Source: a virus. From it: a stretch of DNA of 34,283 nucleotides. The notes beneath the pieces were generated by a model that did no database searches, was not told the origin of the DNA, and saw only the letters and a list, made by a program, of their open reading frames with translations. Shown one piece after another: positions 11,948 through 20,059 of this stretch. Every line of letters begins with the position of its first letter. Position 1 is the first letter of the stretch. A program made the position numbers and the translations under genes. The DNA is taken from positions 1-34,283 of the IMG/VR virus record IMGVR_UViG_3300005441_000020. One strand, given 5' to 3'.

Positions 11948-13810
11948 TTACGGAATCCCGTAGAGCGTGAACACAGACCCATCCGTGAAAGCGGTGCCGC
12001 CAGCCGTGAACGTCAGACGCGTGATAGCCGCGGTGCTTTTCCACTGGAACCCGCCGCACTGCATAGAACCGTTCGCGGTTGTCGTGAAGTCGTGGCCGCA
12101 ATACATCGCGTTCTTATTGAACGTCGTCGACGCGTACCCGACGATCGTGACTTCGTTCGTCCCGACCGAGCCCGTGGTGCCGGAATTGGGGGCCAGCCCG
12201 GCCTGACTCCCATTCGCGGTCGCCGCGAGCGTTGTGACGGTGGCGCCACCGTTCACCGCGCCGGAGCGCTGCGTTGCCGTATAGTTGCCGGACGTGCCGT
12301 CGTTGTTGATCTTGAGATAGATCGCGCTGTCGCTCGTGCCTGACGCCGTGTCCTGCGCATAGATGAGCACTTTCAGGGAGGTGTAGGCGCCACTGATACC
12401 GCTGAAGTCGACGGTGGCCTGACTCCCGCTCGTGACGACCTGAGCGAGACGCACCATCCCAGTGCCAGCCGGCACCGCCAACGTCCCGTCATCCCGTACG
12501 AACTTGGTCCCGTCCGGTGTCCCTGTCGCGATGTTGGCGATCGGGAGGACTCCCGTGACGGCGGCGGATTGCGCGAGGTTCACCGCCCCGAACGCGACCG
12601 CGGTTCCAGACCGACGTAAGACTTGGTGATCAGACCCAGCCGCGATCGAGGCGTTGTCGGCCGTCGCGTTCCCCGTGACCCCGAGCACGGAGAACGCCGA
12701 GCCTTGCGTCAGATTCGCAAACGGCAGATCCCCGGAGACTTCCGAGCCGAGCGCCACCGTGGCCGCGTGATTCTTGACCAGTTTGCCGGTGGTGCCGTCG
12801 TACACCACGAAGCCGTTGTCCGTGGCAGCCGCCGGCCCGACCACATCCCCGCCGCCTGTCCCGACCACCGTCGCACTGATCGTCGTGCCCGCCAGCGAGA
12901 GGCCCGCGCCCAGCGCGATCTCTTGGTAGTCCCCGGTCCCCGCTGCGCCGCCCCGGCCCACCAGCACACTCGTGGTGGACGAGTTCTGCATCTTGGCGAA
13001 CGTCACCGCATCATTCGCGATCCCGCCCGTCGTGATGGTGCCGAATCCAACCGTCGATCCGCTCTCGCGGAGCACGGCATCGCTCGCGGCTGACGCCGAG
13101 ATGTCAGCCGGATCGCCAGAGGAATTCGCCGATCGGCCGATGACGGAGAGCGCCCCGGAGTTCCGCAGGTTCGCGTTGGCGACAATGTCATTCGCAAGCG
13201 TCGTCGCCACGGTCCCGCTTGTCGTGACCGCCCCGGTCAGATCCGCATTGGTGAGTGATGCCGCGCCGGAGAACTTCGCGAGGTTGCCGCTGGCTGGCGA
13301 TCCCGTCGTGGTGACGGTCCCTGCCCCGCCTCCTGTACCCGACTGCACCCAGCGATCCGTGACGTATTCCAGCGCCAGCGTTTGCCACTGGCTGAGCGAG
13401 ATCGAACCGGTGAGCTCAGACACGCCAGACGTATCACTGAACGTGCAGGCATTCGCGGAGACGTTCACGATGAGCACCGACATCCCGTTGGGAATGCCTG
13501 TTTCCCCCATCGTGATCGTGCAGCCGTCGGTATCGTTGCAGGTCAATGGGACGTAGGTGGCCGTCGGCGTCAGGGTCAACGTGGCCGGTGTGCCGCCGCC
13601 GTTGCTCGCGATGGTGCGCGGATCCGAGACGGCGGCCACGAGCCGCTGATAGTTCACGATCTGCGCGGAGGCCGGCGCAGCCAGCAGCAGCGCAACGATT
13701 ACCGGACCTGCCGACCGCAGGCCGAACAGATAGCTTTTCATCCCTGCACCTGAATCGGTTGTTTGCAACATGGCGACGGTTTCGGGTGAATGTTCATGGT
13801 GTTCTTTCAT
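11948..13810 (-). CDS. Tail-fibre-like protein with internal signal-peptide-like segment (620 aa)
   Basis: ATG 13810 overlaps the upstream stop (ATGA) but lacks a ribosome site. The in-frame ATG 13741 (597 residues) would place a textbook Sec signal peptide at the very N-terminus: a basic start (MKSYLFGLR), a hydrophobic core (GPVIVALLLAA) and a cleavage-like PASAQ. The rest is low-charge, rich in Gly, Thr, Ser, Ala and Asn, with fibre-type repeats (SGNLAKFSGAASLTNADLTG; NGFVVYDGTTGKLVKN; LPFANLTQGSAFSVLGVTGN; TGVLPIANIATGT) typical of trimeric beta-helical tail fibres. The C-terminal ~150 residues look like a compact beta domain, possibly receptor-binding. Transcribed after the hub gene, as expected for a fibre. 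Confidence 0.8.
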   Translation of the reverse strand: MKEHHEHSPETVAMLQTTDSGAGMKSYLFGLRSAGPVIVALLLAAPASAQIVNYQRLVAAVSDPRTIASNGGGTPATLTLTPTATYVPLTCNDTDGCTITMGETGIPNGMSVLIVNVSANACTFSDTSGVSELTGSISLSQWQTLALEYVTDRWVQSGTGGGAGTVTTTGSPASGNLAKFSGAASLTNADLTGAVTTSGTVATTLANDIVANANLRNSGALSVIGRSANSSGDPADISASAASDAVLRESGSTVGFGTITTGGIANDAVTFAKMQNSSTTSVLVGRGGAAGTGDYQEIALGAGLSLAGTTISATVVGTGGGDVVGPAAATDNGFVVYDGTTGKLVKNHAATVALGSEVSGDLPFANLTQGSAFSVLGVTGNATADNASIAAGSDHQVLRRSGTAVAFGAVNLAQSAAVTGVLPIANIATGTPDGTKFVRDDGTLAVPAGTGMVRLAQVVTSGSQATVDFSGISGAYTSLKVLIYAQDTASGTSDSAIYLKINNDGTSGNYTATQRSGAVNGGATVTTLAATANGSQAGLAPNSGTTGSVGTNEVTIVGYASTTFNKNAMYCGHDFTTTANGSMQCGGFQWKSTAAITRLTFTAGGTAFTDGSVFTLYGIP

Positions 13811-14361
13811 GGCTGCACGTAGATGTCGCGCCACGCTCTTGCCCACACCTGATAGCCTGCCGCCACGGACCCGCCCACAGTCCCGCCGGCCGCCCAGTAT
13901 TTCGCGCCAGCCGGGAGCGTGACTGTCACGGTCTGGATCTGGTCGGTGCCGGAGTAGTCGCTGGCCGTCGCCGCGCATGCCGCTTCCCCGCTGATCGTCG
14001 CCGCGACTGGGGCACTGATCAGCGCGGCCATCGTGGCGGCGTACCACACCTTAGGTGTAAATGTGATCGCGCTGTTGGACACCCGGACGAAATACCGGAA
14101 CTGCGCGATCAATGTGGCGGCCGTGCCGGACCATTGCGAACTCGTGTTGTCGAAGAAGAGCGGCACCCAGTTATAGAGCTTGACGTCGCCCGTTGCGTCG
14201 GCAGGAATACCCGCGTTCTCATCTCCGCCTGCACAGACGTTCTGCGCGAGCGCCGCCGCCGCGAGTTTGTCGATGGAATCTCGGATCCGATTCGCATCGT
14301 CTAGGGTGAACCTCTCCAGCGTGACGAACGCCGTTCCACCGTTGACTTGTTCGTAGGTCAT
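13807..14361 (-). CDS. Tail-tip-associated protein (184 aa)
   Basis: ATG 14361 overlaps the stop of the hub gene (ATGA) and its stop overlaps the fibre start. An N-terminal helix (FTLDDANRIRDSIDKLAAAALAQ) is followed by beta-rich sequence (YNWVPLFFDNTSSQW; FRYFVRVSNSAITFTPKVWYA; IQTVTVTLPAGAKYWAAGG). Such sandwich-like proteins occur between hub and fibre in many siphophages. The role is inferred from position. Confidence 0.65.
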   Translation of the reverse strand: MTYEQVNGGTAFVTLERFTLDDANRIRDSIDKLAAAALAQNVCAGGDENAGIPADATGDVKLYNWVPLFFDNTSSQWSGTAATLIAQFRYFVRVSNSAITFTPKVWYAATMAALISAPVAATISGEAACAATASDYSGTDQIQTVTVTLPAGAKYWAAGGTVGGSVAAGYQVWARAWRDIYVQP

Positions 14362-17300
14362 GCCACCAGCCTCGGAGCTTCGTCGAGGTCATTGCTCAAC
14401 CGAGGCCCGTCTACGTCATTGGTTAAGATGAACTGTTGCGACTCCCGCACGATCAGCGGGTCCGTCCCCACATCGAGGAACAGCATCGAGCACGTCTTCC
14501 CGTCCAAGTTCGGCTTACGGTCGAGAATCAGCAGCGGCTGTTCCACGTACCCGTCGGCGCCCGGTCCATCCTGGGACGTGAACACCACGCCCGATCCGAT
14601 CGGGTAGTCCACCAGCCCGAAGTCGCAATCGTTCACCTCGACGTAGATCGGCCCGTCCTGATGAATCGCGAGCTTGCGATTGAGCACCCACTGCAGATGG
14701 GCGGGATGGCCGAGCAGCTTCCCGTCGATGTGCTTCGAGGACTTGACATAACCCTTATTGCGGCGGATCGCGGCGGCGGATCGGGCGTCGAGGTTGTCTT
14801 CGCGGAACGCGTCGCCATCGGGATCGAAGTCACACCCGCCACGGACCACGTTCATCTGCTCGTCCACAGCCCGTGGGGTGTCGAGTGTCCCGAACACCCG
14901 ATTCACGTCATCGATGCGCGGCCACGTCGTCGTATCCGCGTACTGGTCGAGCAGGAACACCTTGACGCGGCCATGCTCTTCCACCGTCGTCCAACAGCCG
15001 CCGTTGTCATTCCAGAGCTGGGCCGCGTCCCGCAGGGAGATCCCCTCATTGAAGTACGCACTGACGGTCAATCCGACGCCGCCCAGCGCCGTCACGGTCT
15101 GCGCTTGTGCCACCGCGAACGACGAGTGCATCGTCTTCGTGATCGCATCCGACCACTGCGGGCAGTCCGCTTCGACTTGCGGCCAACCGAGCACGCCCCC
15201 GCCGATGTCCACAGTCGGCTTCGCGGATTGGGTGTGGACAAAGTTGTCCCACCAGTGGGCGTAGGCGGTGAAGTACTCGGTGATGAGCTCGCCAGAGCCG
15301 TCGCCCCGGTCCTCGAGGCCGGCGAGATTCGCTGAGAGTGTCGGCCCGCCCGACAGATGCTCCGCGAGCAGCACCCCGCGGACCCAGCCGTCGAACATGC
15401 GGAACTCGCCCTCTGAGCAGGAGATGTCCTCGTATGGCGTGGGTCGCACGTACCCGGTGTAGCCGGGGATCATCACGTCCACACCCTGCCGCGATGCGAT
15501 GTCGATCTTCACGCGGCGGGCCAGATGGTCGATCCGCTCGATGAACCAGGGGATCGCGCCCGTCAGCGCCGTCGCGTCGATTTTGCCCTCCACCTTCACG
15601 GAATTGGCCGCGAGGTTCACGCGGGTAATCCGGTGCTCGCTGCGCCCGTTCTGCGGGTGTAGGAGCACGAGCTGCGCCCACCCGCCGCCGGGAATCACGG
15701 AGAAGTCGCCGACGCCGCTCAGTGTCACCGTGCTCGTGGCTTTGCCGTCAGACACCGCGCCCATACCGAAGCAGCCCAAGCCCCCACAGTCGGAGCCGTA
15801 GAGCCCGATGACGGCCTTGTTCGCGTACTGCAGGAAGTTGACGCGCCCCCACTCCTCACCAAGCGTGGTGTCCATGCCGAGGAACGTCACCGGACACAGC
15901 CCACGCGCGTTGACGAGGCCCGTCGTCGGGTTGATCGCGCCTTCGTCGCTCTTCTCCCCGTAGAGATACGGGATGAACTTGCCCGCTACGTCGGGCGGCG
16001 CCATCGTGTAGAACGACAGCGGATACCGATACTGCGGCGCCGTCTTGTCCGGCGAGAAGGAACCGCCTTCGATGAACAGATGATCGACGCCGTTCAGGCG
16101 GGCGATCCGCGCGCTCCCGCAACTATCCCCGTAGAGCAGGACACGGCAGATGAACCGCGCGATCAGACCAGCACGTCGGCCGGTATCCGACCGCGCCTTG
16201 ATCGTCATTTCGTCGCGGTTGAAGTTGCGGTATTCGGGATCGCTCCGACGCAGGGCAATCGGGTGACCGGGATCATCGAAGATCGTGATCGCCGCGCTGG
16301 TGGACTTCATGTTGCCCTGCGCGTCCGATGAGCTGATCTCGACCGTCCCGGCGCCGCCGAGTCGCCCTTCCTTCCGAATGGTGTCGTCCAGATCGACGTG
16401 CGCCCAGTACATCGGATCGGCTTGCTCGGTGCCGTCTGCCAGATACCGCGTGTGCGCCACCTTCACGTCGACGAGGATGTCTGTCTTCCCCGTCAGCGTC
16501 TCTTCGTTGCTCGGATCGGTGCTCGTCGGGATGGTGCCGGAGGCGCCGGTGTAGACCGGCACCCAGCCACGCCCGCCCGAATTGCAGCCGGGGTTCGACG
16601 CCGGCGAGCGCAGATTCGTGACTTCGTTACAGACGACGGTCGGTTTCGGCGGCAAGCCTTGATCGGTCGGATCGCCATTGCCCGACGCATAGGCTCCCGA
16701 ACCGAGCACCGTGAAGCCCGCCGTCTGATCGACTTCGCTCGGCGCGGGAATCGTGATGACCGGCGCGAGGACTTCTCCCGTGTCCAGGCGAATCGGCAGG
16801 ATCCCCGGCTGCGTGACGCCGACTTCTGGCGTGTAGTGGCCCGCGAGCCAGACCATGCCGCGTGTCGGCCCCACTTCCGGCAAGTCGTCGTCCTGAATCT
16901 TCTGCAGACAGGCGTTGCTGTCGAGCATCGCCGTCATCCCGATCATGCCGAGCGCCCACCGCGCCGGATCGTAGGTGAGCGTTTGGACGAGTTCGCCGTC
17001 GAAGGTGTAGCGCTCGATCGATCCGTTGCCGAGATACGTGCCGGTGAACACCAGGAACGTCTCGCCGTACTTCGCGCAGGCGTTCAGCCAGACCGGCCAG
17101 ATCCGGCGCCCGGTCGGCGCCATGATCATGATGTCCCACTCCGCATCAAGGTCGGGATCGCTAGTCGAGAGCGTGATCGGGGTACTGATCACGGCGCCGT
17201 CACTGATCCGAATTCGGCTGACCGAGGCCCCGCTGGCGTCCATCGTCCAGAGGTGCAATTGGTCGGGATCTAACCCGCCCACATTGGACAGATCCCCCGC

Positions 17301-18389
17301 CGTGGTCGTGGTGCGGAATAGGGTGCCATCACTGTTGTACTCGTTGATGTCGCTCCCGCCCGCGAGCACGATGTGCCCGTTCGTCTTCACGAACGGCACG
17401 CCGAAATCGGTCGCAATGAGAATGCCGAGATCCGCGCCCGTGGCAAACGTGCGCGACCGTACTTTGTTTTCACCAGCCACGTAGTAATAGAACGTCGCGC
17501 CGTCAGGACTCACGCCGAACCCGCCCAGGTCGTCCGTCGTCGTAAACGGTGATGTCGCGAGCAGATGGAGATCCGCATCAAACTGCTTCACGAAGAAGTC
17601 GGTCCCGTTCACATAGCCGGCGAGATAGACGTGGCCGCTCGCATCGAACGCCAGGCCGCCGATGGCGTAGGCGTCCGTCTCCGTGATCGGCCAGCGCGCG
17701 GGTGTCGGTTGCAGCGTCCGATCGAACACCTGCACCATCGAGTCGAGATGGCCCGAGATTTTCACGTAGAGCCGCGCCCCATCCGCCGAGGCCCGCTTGA
17801 GGCTCTGCTGGCCCGATCCGTAGGCGTAGGGATCACTGCCGTACTCGTGGATCAGTCCACGCGCCACGCGCACGCCATCGCTGATCCGATAGGCATAGAG
17901 CGCGGCCTGCCCCGTCAGTTCATCCTCAACGCCGACGATGATTTGTGGAGCCGTGGTATCGGCGGCAGGGCTCAGCGTGACGGTGAGGACCAGCGCCCCG
18001 CCGACTTCGTTGTAGTCTGCGACCGCGATATAGACCGGGACGTTCGCCTTGACGGGCACCTCTGTGAGCGAGGACTGATACCCGTCGTTATTGGGCGGGA
18101 GCGAGACGCCATCGTCTTCACTCGCGTCGAGAATCCGCAGAGCATCACAGGTGCCGTGATACACCACGAGTTCGGTGTCGTAGTCGCTCCCGTGCGTGTC
18201 GACACTCAACAGACCGGCGACAGCCGGCGTGAACCGGAACCACGCGGCGTGACCGCCGGCATCGTTCGACAGCGCCTCACAGACAATCGTTGGGTCGTTC
18301 GCGTTGGCGAGCGTGCTCTGGCTGACCGAAAACGGCACGCCAAGCGTGATGACGATCGCGGTAGCCGCCGCGCAGGTATCGTTGGCCAT
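14358..18389 (-). CDS. Giant tail hub protein with N-terminal PPC-like and beta-propeller-like regions (1343 aa)
   Basis: Three parts are visible. Residues ~1-145 match the bacterial pre-peptidase C-terminal-like domain of exported proteins: NDTCAAATAI at the start, then AAWFRFTPAVAGLLSVDTHGSDYDTELVVYHGTC and DASEDDG. Residues ~146-560 are repeated strand motifs of propeller type (GGLAFDASGHVYLAGYV; GGFGVSPDGATFYYYV; VGGLDPDQLHLWTM; SDGAVISTPITL). From ~640 to the end is the phage part: ADPMYWAHVDLDDTIRKEG, FDDPGHPIALRR, RDEMTIKARSDTGRR, a Cys/Gly-rich segment and C-terminal GSGVVFTSQDGPG. This fits a baseplate/tail hub that carries the fibre. The ATG follows the upstream stop directly. The N-terminal fusion to exported-type domains is unusual. 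Confidence 0.75.
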   Translation of the reverse strand: MANDTCAAATAIVITLGVPFSVSQSTLANANDPTIVCEALSNDAGGHAAWFRFTPAVAGLLSVDTHGSDYDTELVVYHGTCDALRILDASEDDGVSLPPNNDGYQSSLTEVPVKANVPVYIAVADYNEVGGALVLTVTLSPAADTTAPQIIVGVEDELTGQAALYAYRISDGVRVARGLIHEYGSDPYAYGSGQQSLKRASADGARLYVKISGHLDSMVQVFDRTLQPTPARWPITETDAYAIGGLAFDASGHVYLAGYVNGTDFFVKQFDADLHLLATSPFTTTDDLGGFGVSPDGATFYYYVAGENKVRSRTFATGADLGILIATDFGVPFVKTNGHIVLAGGSDINEYNSDGTLFRTTTTAGDLSNVGGLDPDQLHLWTMDASGASVSRIRISDGAVISTPITLSTSDPDLDAEWDIMIMAPTGRRIWPVWLNACAKYGETFLVFTGTYLGNGSIERYTFDGELVQTLTYDPARWALGMIGMTAMLDSNACLQKIQDDDLPEVGPTRGMVWLAGHYTPEVGVTQPGILPIRLDTGEVLAPVITIPAPSEVDQTAGFTVLGSGAYASGNGDPTDQGLPPKPTVVCNEVTNLRSPASNPGCNSGGRGWVPVYTGASGTIPTSTDPSNEETLTGKTDILVDVKVAHTRYLADGTEQADPMYWAHVDLDDTIRKEGRLGGAGTVEISSSDAQGNMKSTSAAITIFDDPGHPIALRRSDPEYRNFNRDEMTIKARSDTGRRAGLIARFICRVLLYGDSCGSARIARLNGVDHLFIEGGSFSPDKTAPQYRYPLSFYTMAPPDVAGKFIPYLYGEKSDEGAINPTTGLVNARGLCPVTFLGMDTTLGEEWGRVNFLQYANKAVIGLYGSDCGGLGCFGMGAVSDGKATSTVTLSGVGDFSVIPGGGWAQLVLLHPQNGRSEHRITRVNLAANSVKVEGKIDATALTGAIPWFIERIDHLARRVKIDIASRQGVDVMIPGYTGYVRPTPYEDISCSEGEFRMFDGWVRGVLLAEHLSGGPTLSANLAGLEDRGDGSGELITEYFTAYAHWWDNFVHTQSAKPTVDIGGGVLGWPQVEADCPQWSDAITKTMHSSFAVAQAQTVTALGGVGLTVSAYFNEGISLRDAAQLWNDNGGCWTTVEEHGRVKVFLLDQYADTTTWPRIDDVNRVFGTLDTPRAVDEQMNVVRGGCDFDPDGDAFREDNLDARSAAAIRRNKGYVKSSKHIDGKLLGHPAHLQWVLNRKLAIHQDGPIYVEVNDCDFGLVDYPIGSGVVFTSQDGPGADGYVEQPLLILDRKPNLDGKTCSMLFLDVGTDPLIVRESQQFILTNDVDGPRLSNDLDEAPRLVA

Positions 18390-19256
18390 TTACGCCGCCA
18401 CCACCGTCCGCAGAAAGGCGTCCTCGCCTAAGTCCCACAGCTTCGAGTCGCCGCCCTCCTGATAGAGCAGCCGTGTCGCGCCTGAGTTCACGGCCGCATC
18501 GAGCGGATCGATCACGAGGCTGTACGTCTTCACCAGTCGCCCGACTTCGTTGTCGATCAGGGGCACATCAGGATCGACTGGAATCAGGCCGTCGTCGACG
18601 TGCTCGACCTTGATCTCGATCACCTCGTGCGTCGTGCGGTCGTTCGTCAGCAACCGCCCGCAGCCCACATCCATCAGCGACTTGTAGCCACCGAGTTCGC
18701 CGATCGTTAGGATCTCCGCATCGAGGACGCCGTAGTTTGGGCGCACGACATCGGCCAGGAGCTCCCCGGTGTCAGGGTCGCACTTACGGAGAATGCAGGC
18801 CAGGGATGCCTCGAACCCGCGCGGAGCCAGTGCGTCGTAGAGCGTCCAGACGCCGCCGTCTCGAGATGCACAGAGCGTGATCGCCAACTCGTCATCAGAG
18901 ACTTCGGGGAACTGCGCGACGATCGTCCCGGTGGCCGGAGACGTGCCGCTGCCAGCGAAGGTGTACGTGAACGCCTGCGCGCTGATCACGGTGATCGTGT
19001 AGGTGCCGTTGTATTCCGTCTCGGTGGCGCCGTCGATGATGACGCTGTCGCCCGTCGTCAACCCGTGCTTGTAGAGGGCTGTGGCGAGGGCTGTGGTTCC
19101 GACACTCGTCAGCGTGGCGATCACCACGTAGGCGAGGACTGTCGTCGCCGCATCGCCCGCCGTCGGCAATTCCGCCACCACCGGACGCAGGTTCTTGTCC
19201 AGCGTGTAGACCGCCTTCGATTCGGGCAACAACGCGAGGATCGGGGTGCCAGGCAT
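18390..19256 (-). CDS. Distal tail / minor tail protein (288 aa)
   Basis: ATG 19256 overlaps the upstream stop (TAATG). Residues ~60-115 resemble an Ig-like insert common in phage virion proteins (TTGDSVIIDGATETEYNGTY, then TITVISAQAFTYTFAGSG). The flanking parts are beta-rich with charged loops (PDTGELLADVVRPNYGVLDAEIL; LIDNEVGRLVKTYSLVID). The place between tape measure and hub is that of distal tail or tail-tip assembly proteins. The assignment is by position. Confidence 0.65.
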   Translation of the reverse strand: MPGTPILALLPESKAVYTLDKNLRPVVAELPTAGDAATTVLAYVVIATLTSVGTTALATALYKHGLTTGDSVIIDGATETEYNGTYTITVISAQAFTYTFAGSGTSPATGTIVAQFPEVSDDELAITLCASRDGGVWTLYDALAPRGFEASLACILRKCDPDTGELLADVVRPNYGVLDAEILTIGELGGYKSLMDVGCGRLLTNDRTTHEVIEIKVEHVDDGLIPVDPDVPLIDNEVGRLVKTYSLVIDPLDAAVNSGATRLLYQEGGDSKLWDLGEDAFLRTVVAA

Positions 19257-20059
19257 TAGATCACCAACCCGCGCGACAGTTCCTCAAAGGTCAGATCGAT
19301 TTGCTCAGCGTCGTCGAACACAAACGTCCGCCTGAACTCGCCCACCCATTTCCCGAGATAAGCATCGGCGATGTCGGGATCGAACCACAGCAACCCCGGC
19401 CGACGGCCGTTGCATTGTTCGTAGAACACCTGCAGCGCATCGGCGTCCGTCTTCGTCGCGAGCGCCTGCACGTCCACCGACCGCAACATCGTCCCCAGAT
19501 CAACCTCGAACGAGGCCCCGTACGGGTTGCGATGGTCGATCGACAAACCCTGCTGGCGCTGGGCATAGCCGTAGCGAAAATCGCGATCGAGCAGGTATTG
19601 CTTCGGCCCGTAGATCGCGATTGCCCCTCCGAGCGTGAGATTCGAGGACTGGTTCACCTCAAGTTCCCAGTACGACGGGGTGCGGTCGGCCGGATCGGGC
19701 GTGGCGATCGTCAGATCGATCACGATCGGCCGGCAGAGGCCATTCCCGAGCGGGTCCGGCACGGTGATCGGTTGCACCAGCCCAACATCATTGGTCAGCA
19801 CCGCCGCGGCCGGAGACCCCGCGTCGAAGTTGTGCGCGCCGATGTAGAGAATGTCACCTTGGCGCTGTTCGCTTGGGGATCCGCCGCCATGCGTGAGGCG
19901 GATCGTCACCGTCCCGGTATCCCAGCACACCCGCCAATCCGGTAGAAGATAGCTGAGGACATCGAGAACGAACGACGCACGCGGAGCCGCCGTCGCCGTA
20001 ATCGCGGCATCGCGGAGGATGTTCTGGGTATACGACTGGAAGATGGCGGGGGCTTTCAT
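19256..20059 (-). CDS. Distal tail protein-like (267 aa)
   Basis: ATG 20059 overlaps the stop of the tape measure gene (TGATG); the longer upstream frame lies inside that gene and is rejected. Mixed alpha/beta sequence with YWELEVNQSSNLTLGGAIAI in the middle and a C-terminal block LGKWVGEFRRTFVFDDAEQIDLTFEEL. The latter is the kind of ending seen in proteins that follow tape measure genes (Dit-like or minor tail). It probably forms part of the tail tip. Confidence 0.65.
   Translation of the reverse strand: MKAPAIFQSYTQNILRDAAITATAAPRASFVLDVLSYLLPDWRVCWDTGTVTIRLTHGGGSPSEQRQGDILYIGAHNFDAGSPAAAVLTNDVGLVQPITVPDPLGNGLCRPIVIDLTIATPDPADRTPSYWELEVNQSSNLTLGGAIAIYGPKQYLLDRDFRYGYAQRQQGLSIDHRNPYGASFEVDLGTMLRSVDVQALATKTDADALQVFYEQCNGRRPGLLWFDPDIADAYLGKWVGEFRRTFVFDDAEQIDLTFEELSRGLVI

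Noticed and set aside
14436-17273. Long plus-strand open frames opposite the tail hub gene (for example 14436-15335 and 16398-17273)
   Set aside because: They are antisense shadows of a high-GC coding gene, with Arg/His/Pro-rich products and no domains; the minus-strand frame is far longer and has recognisable motifs.
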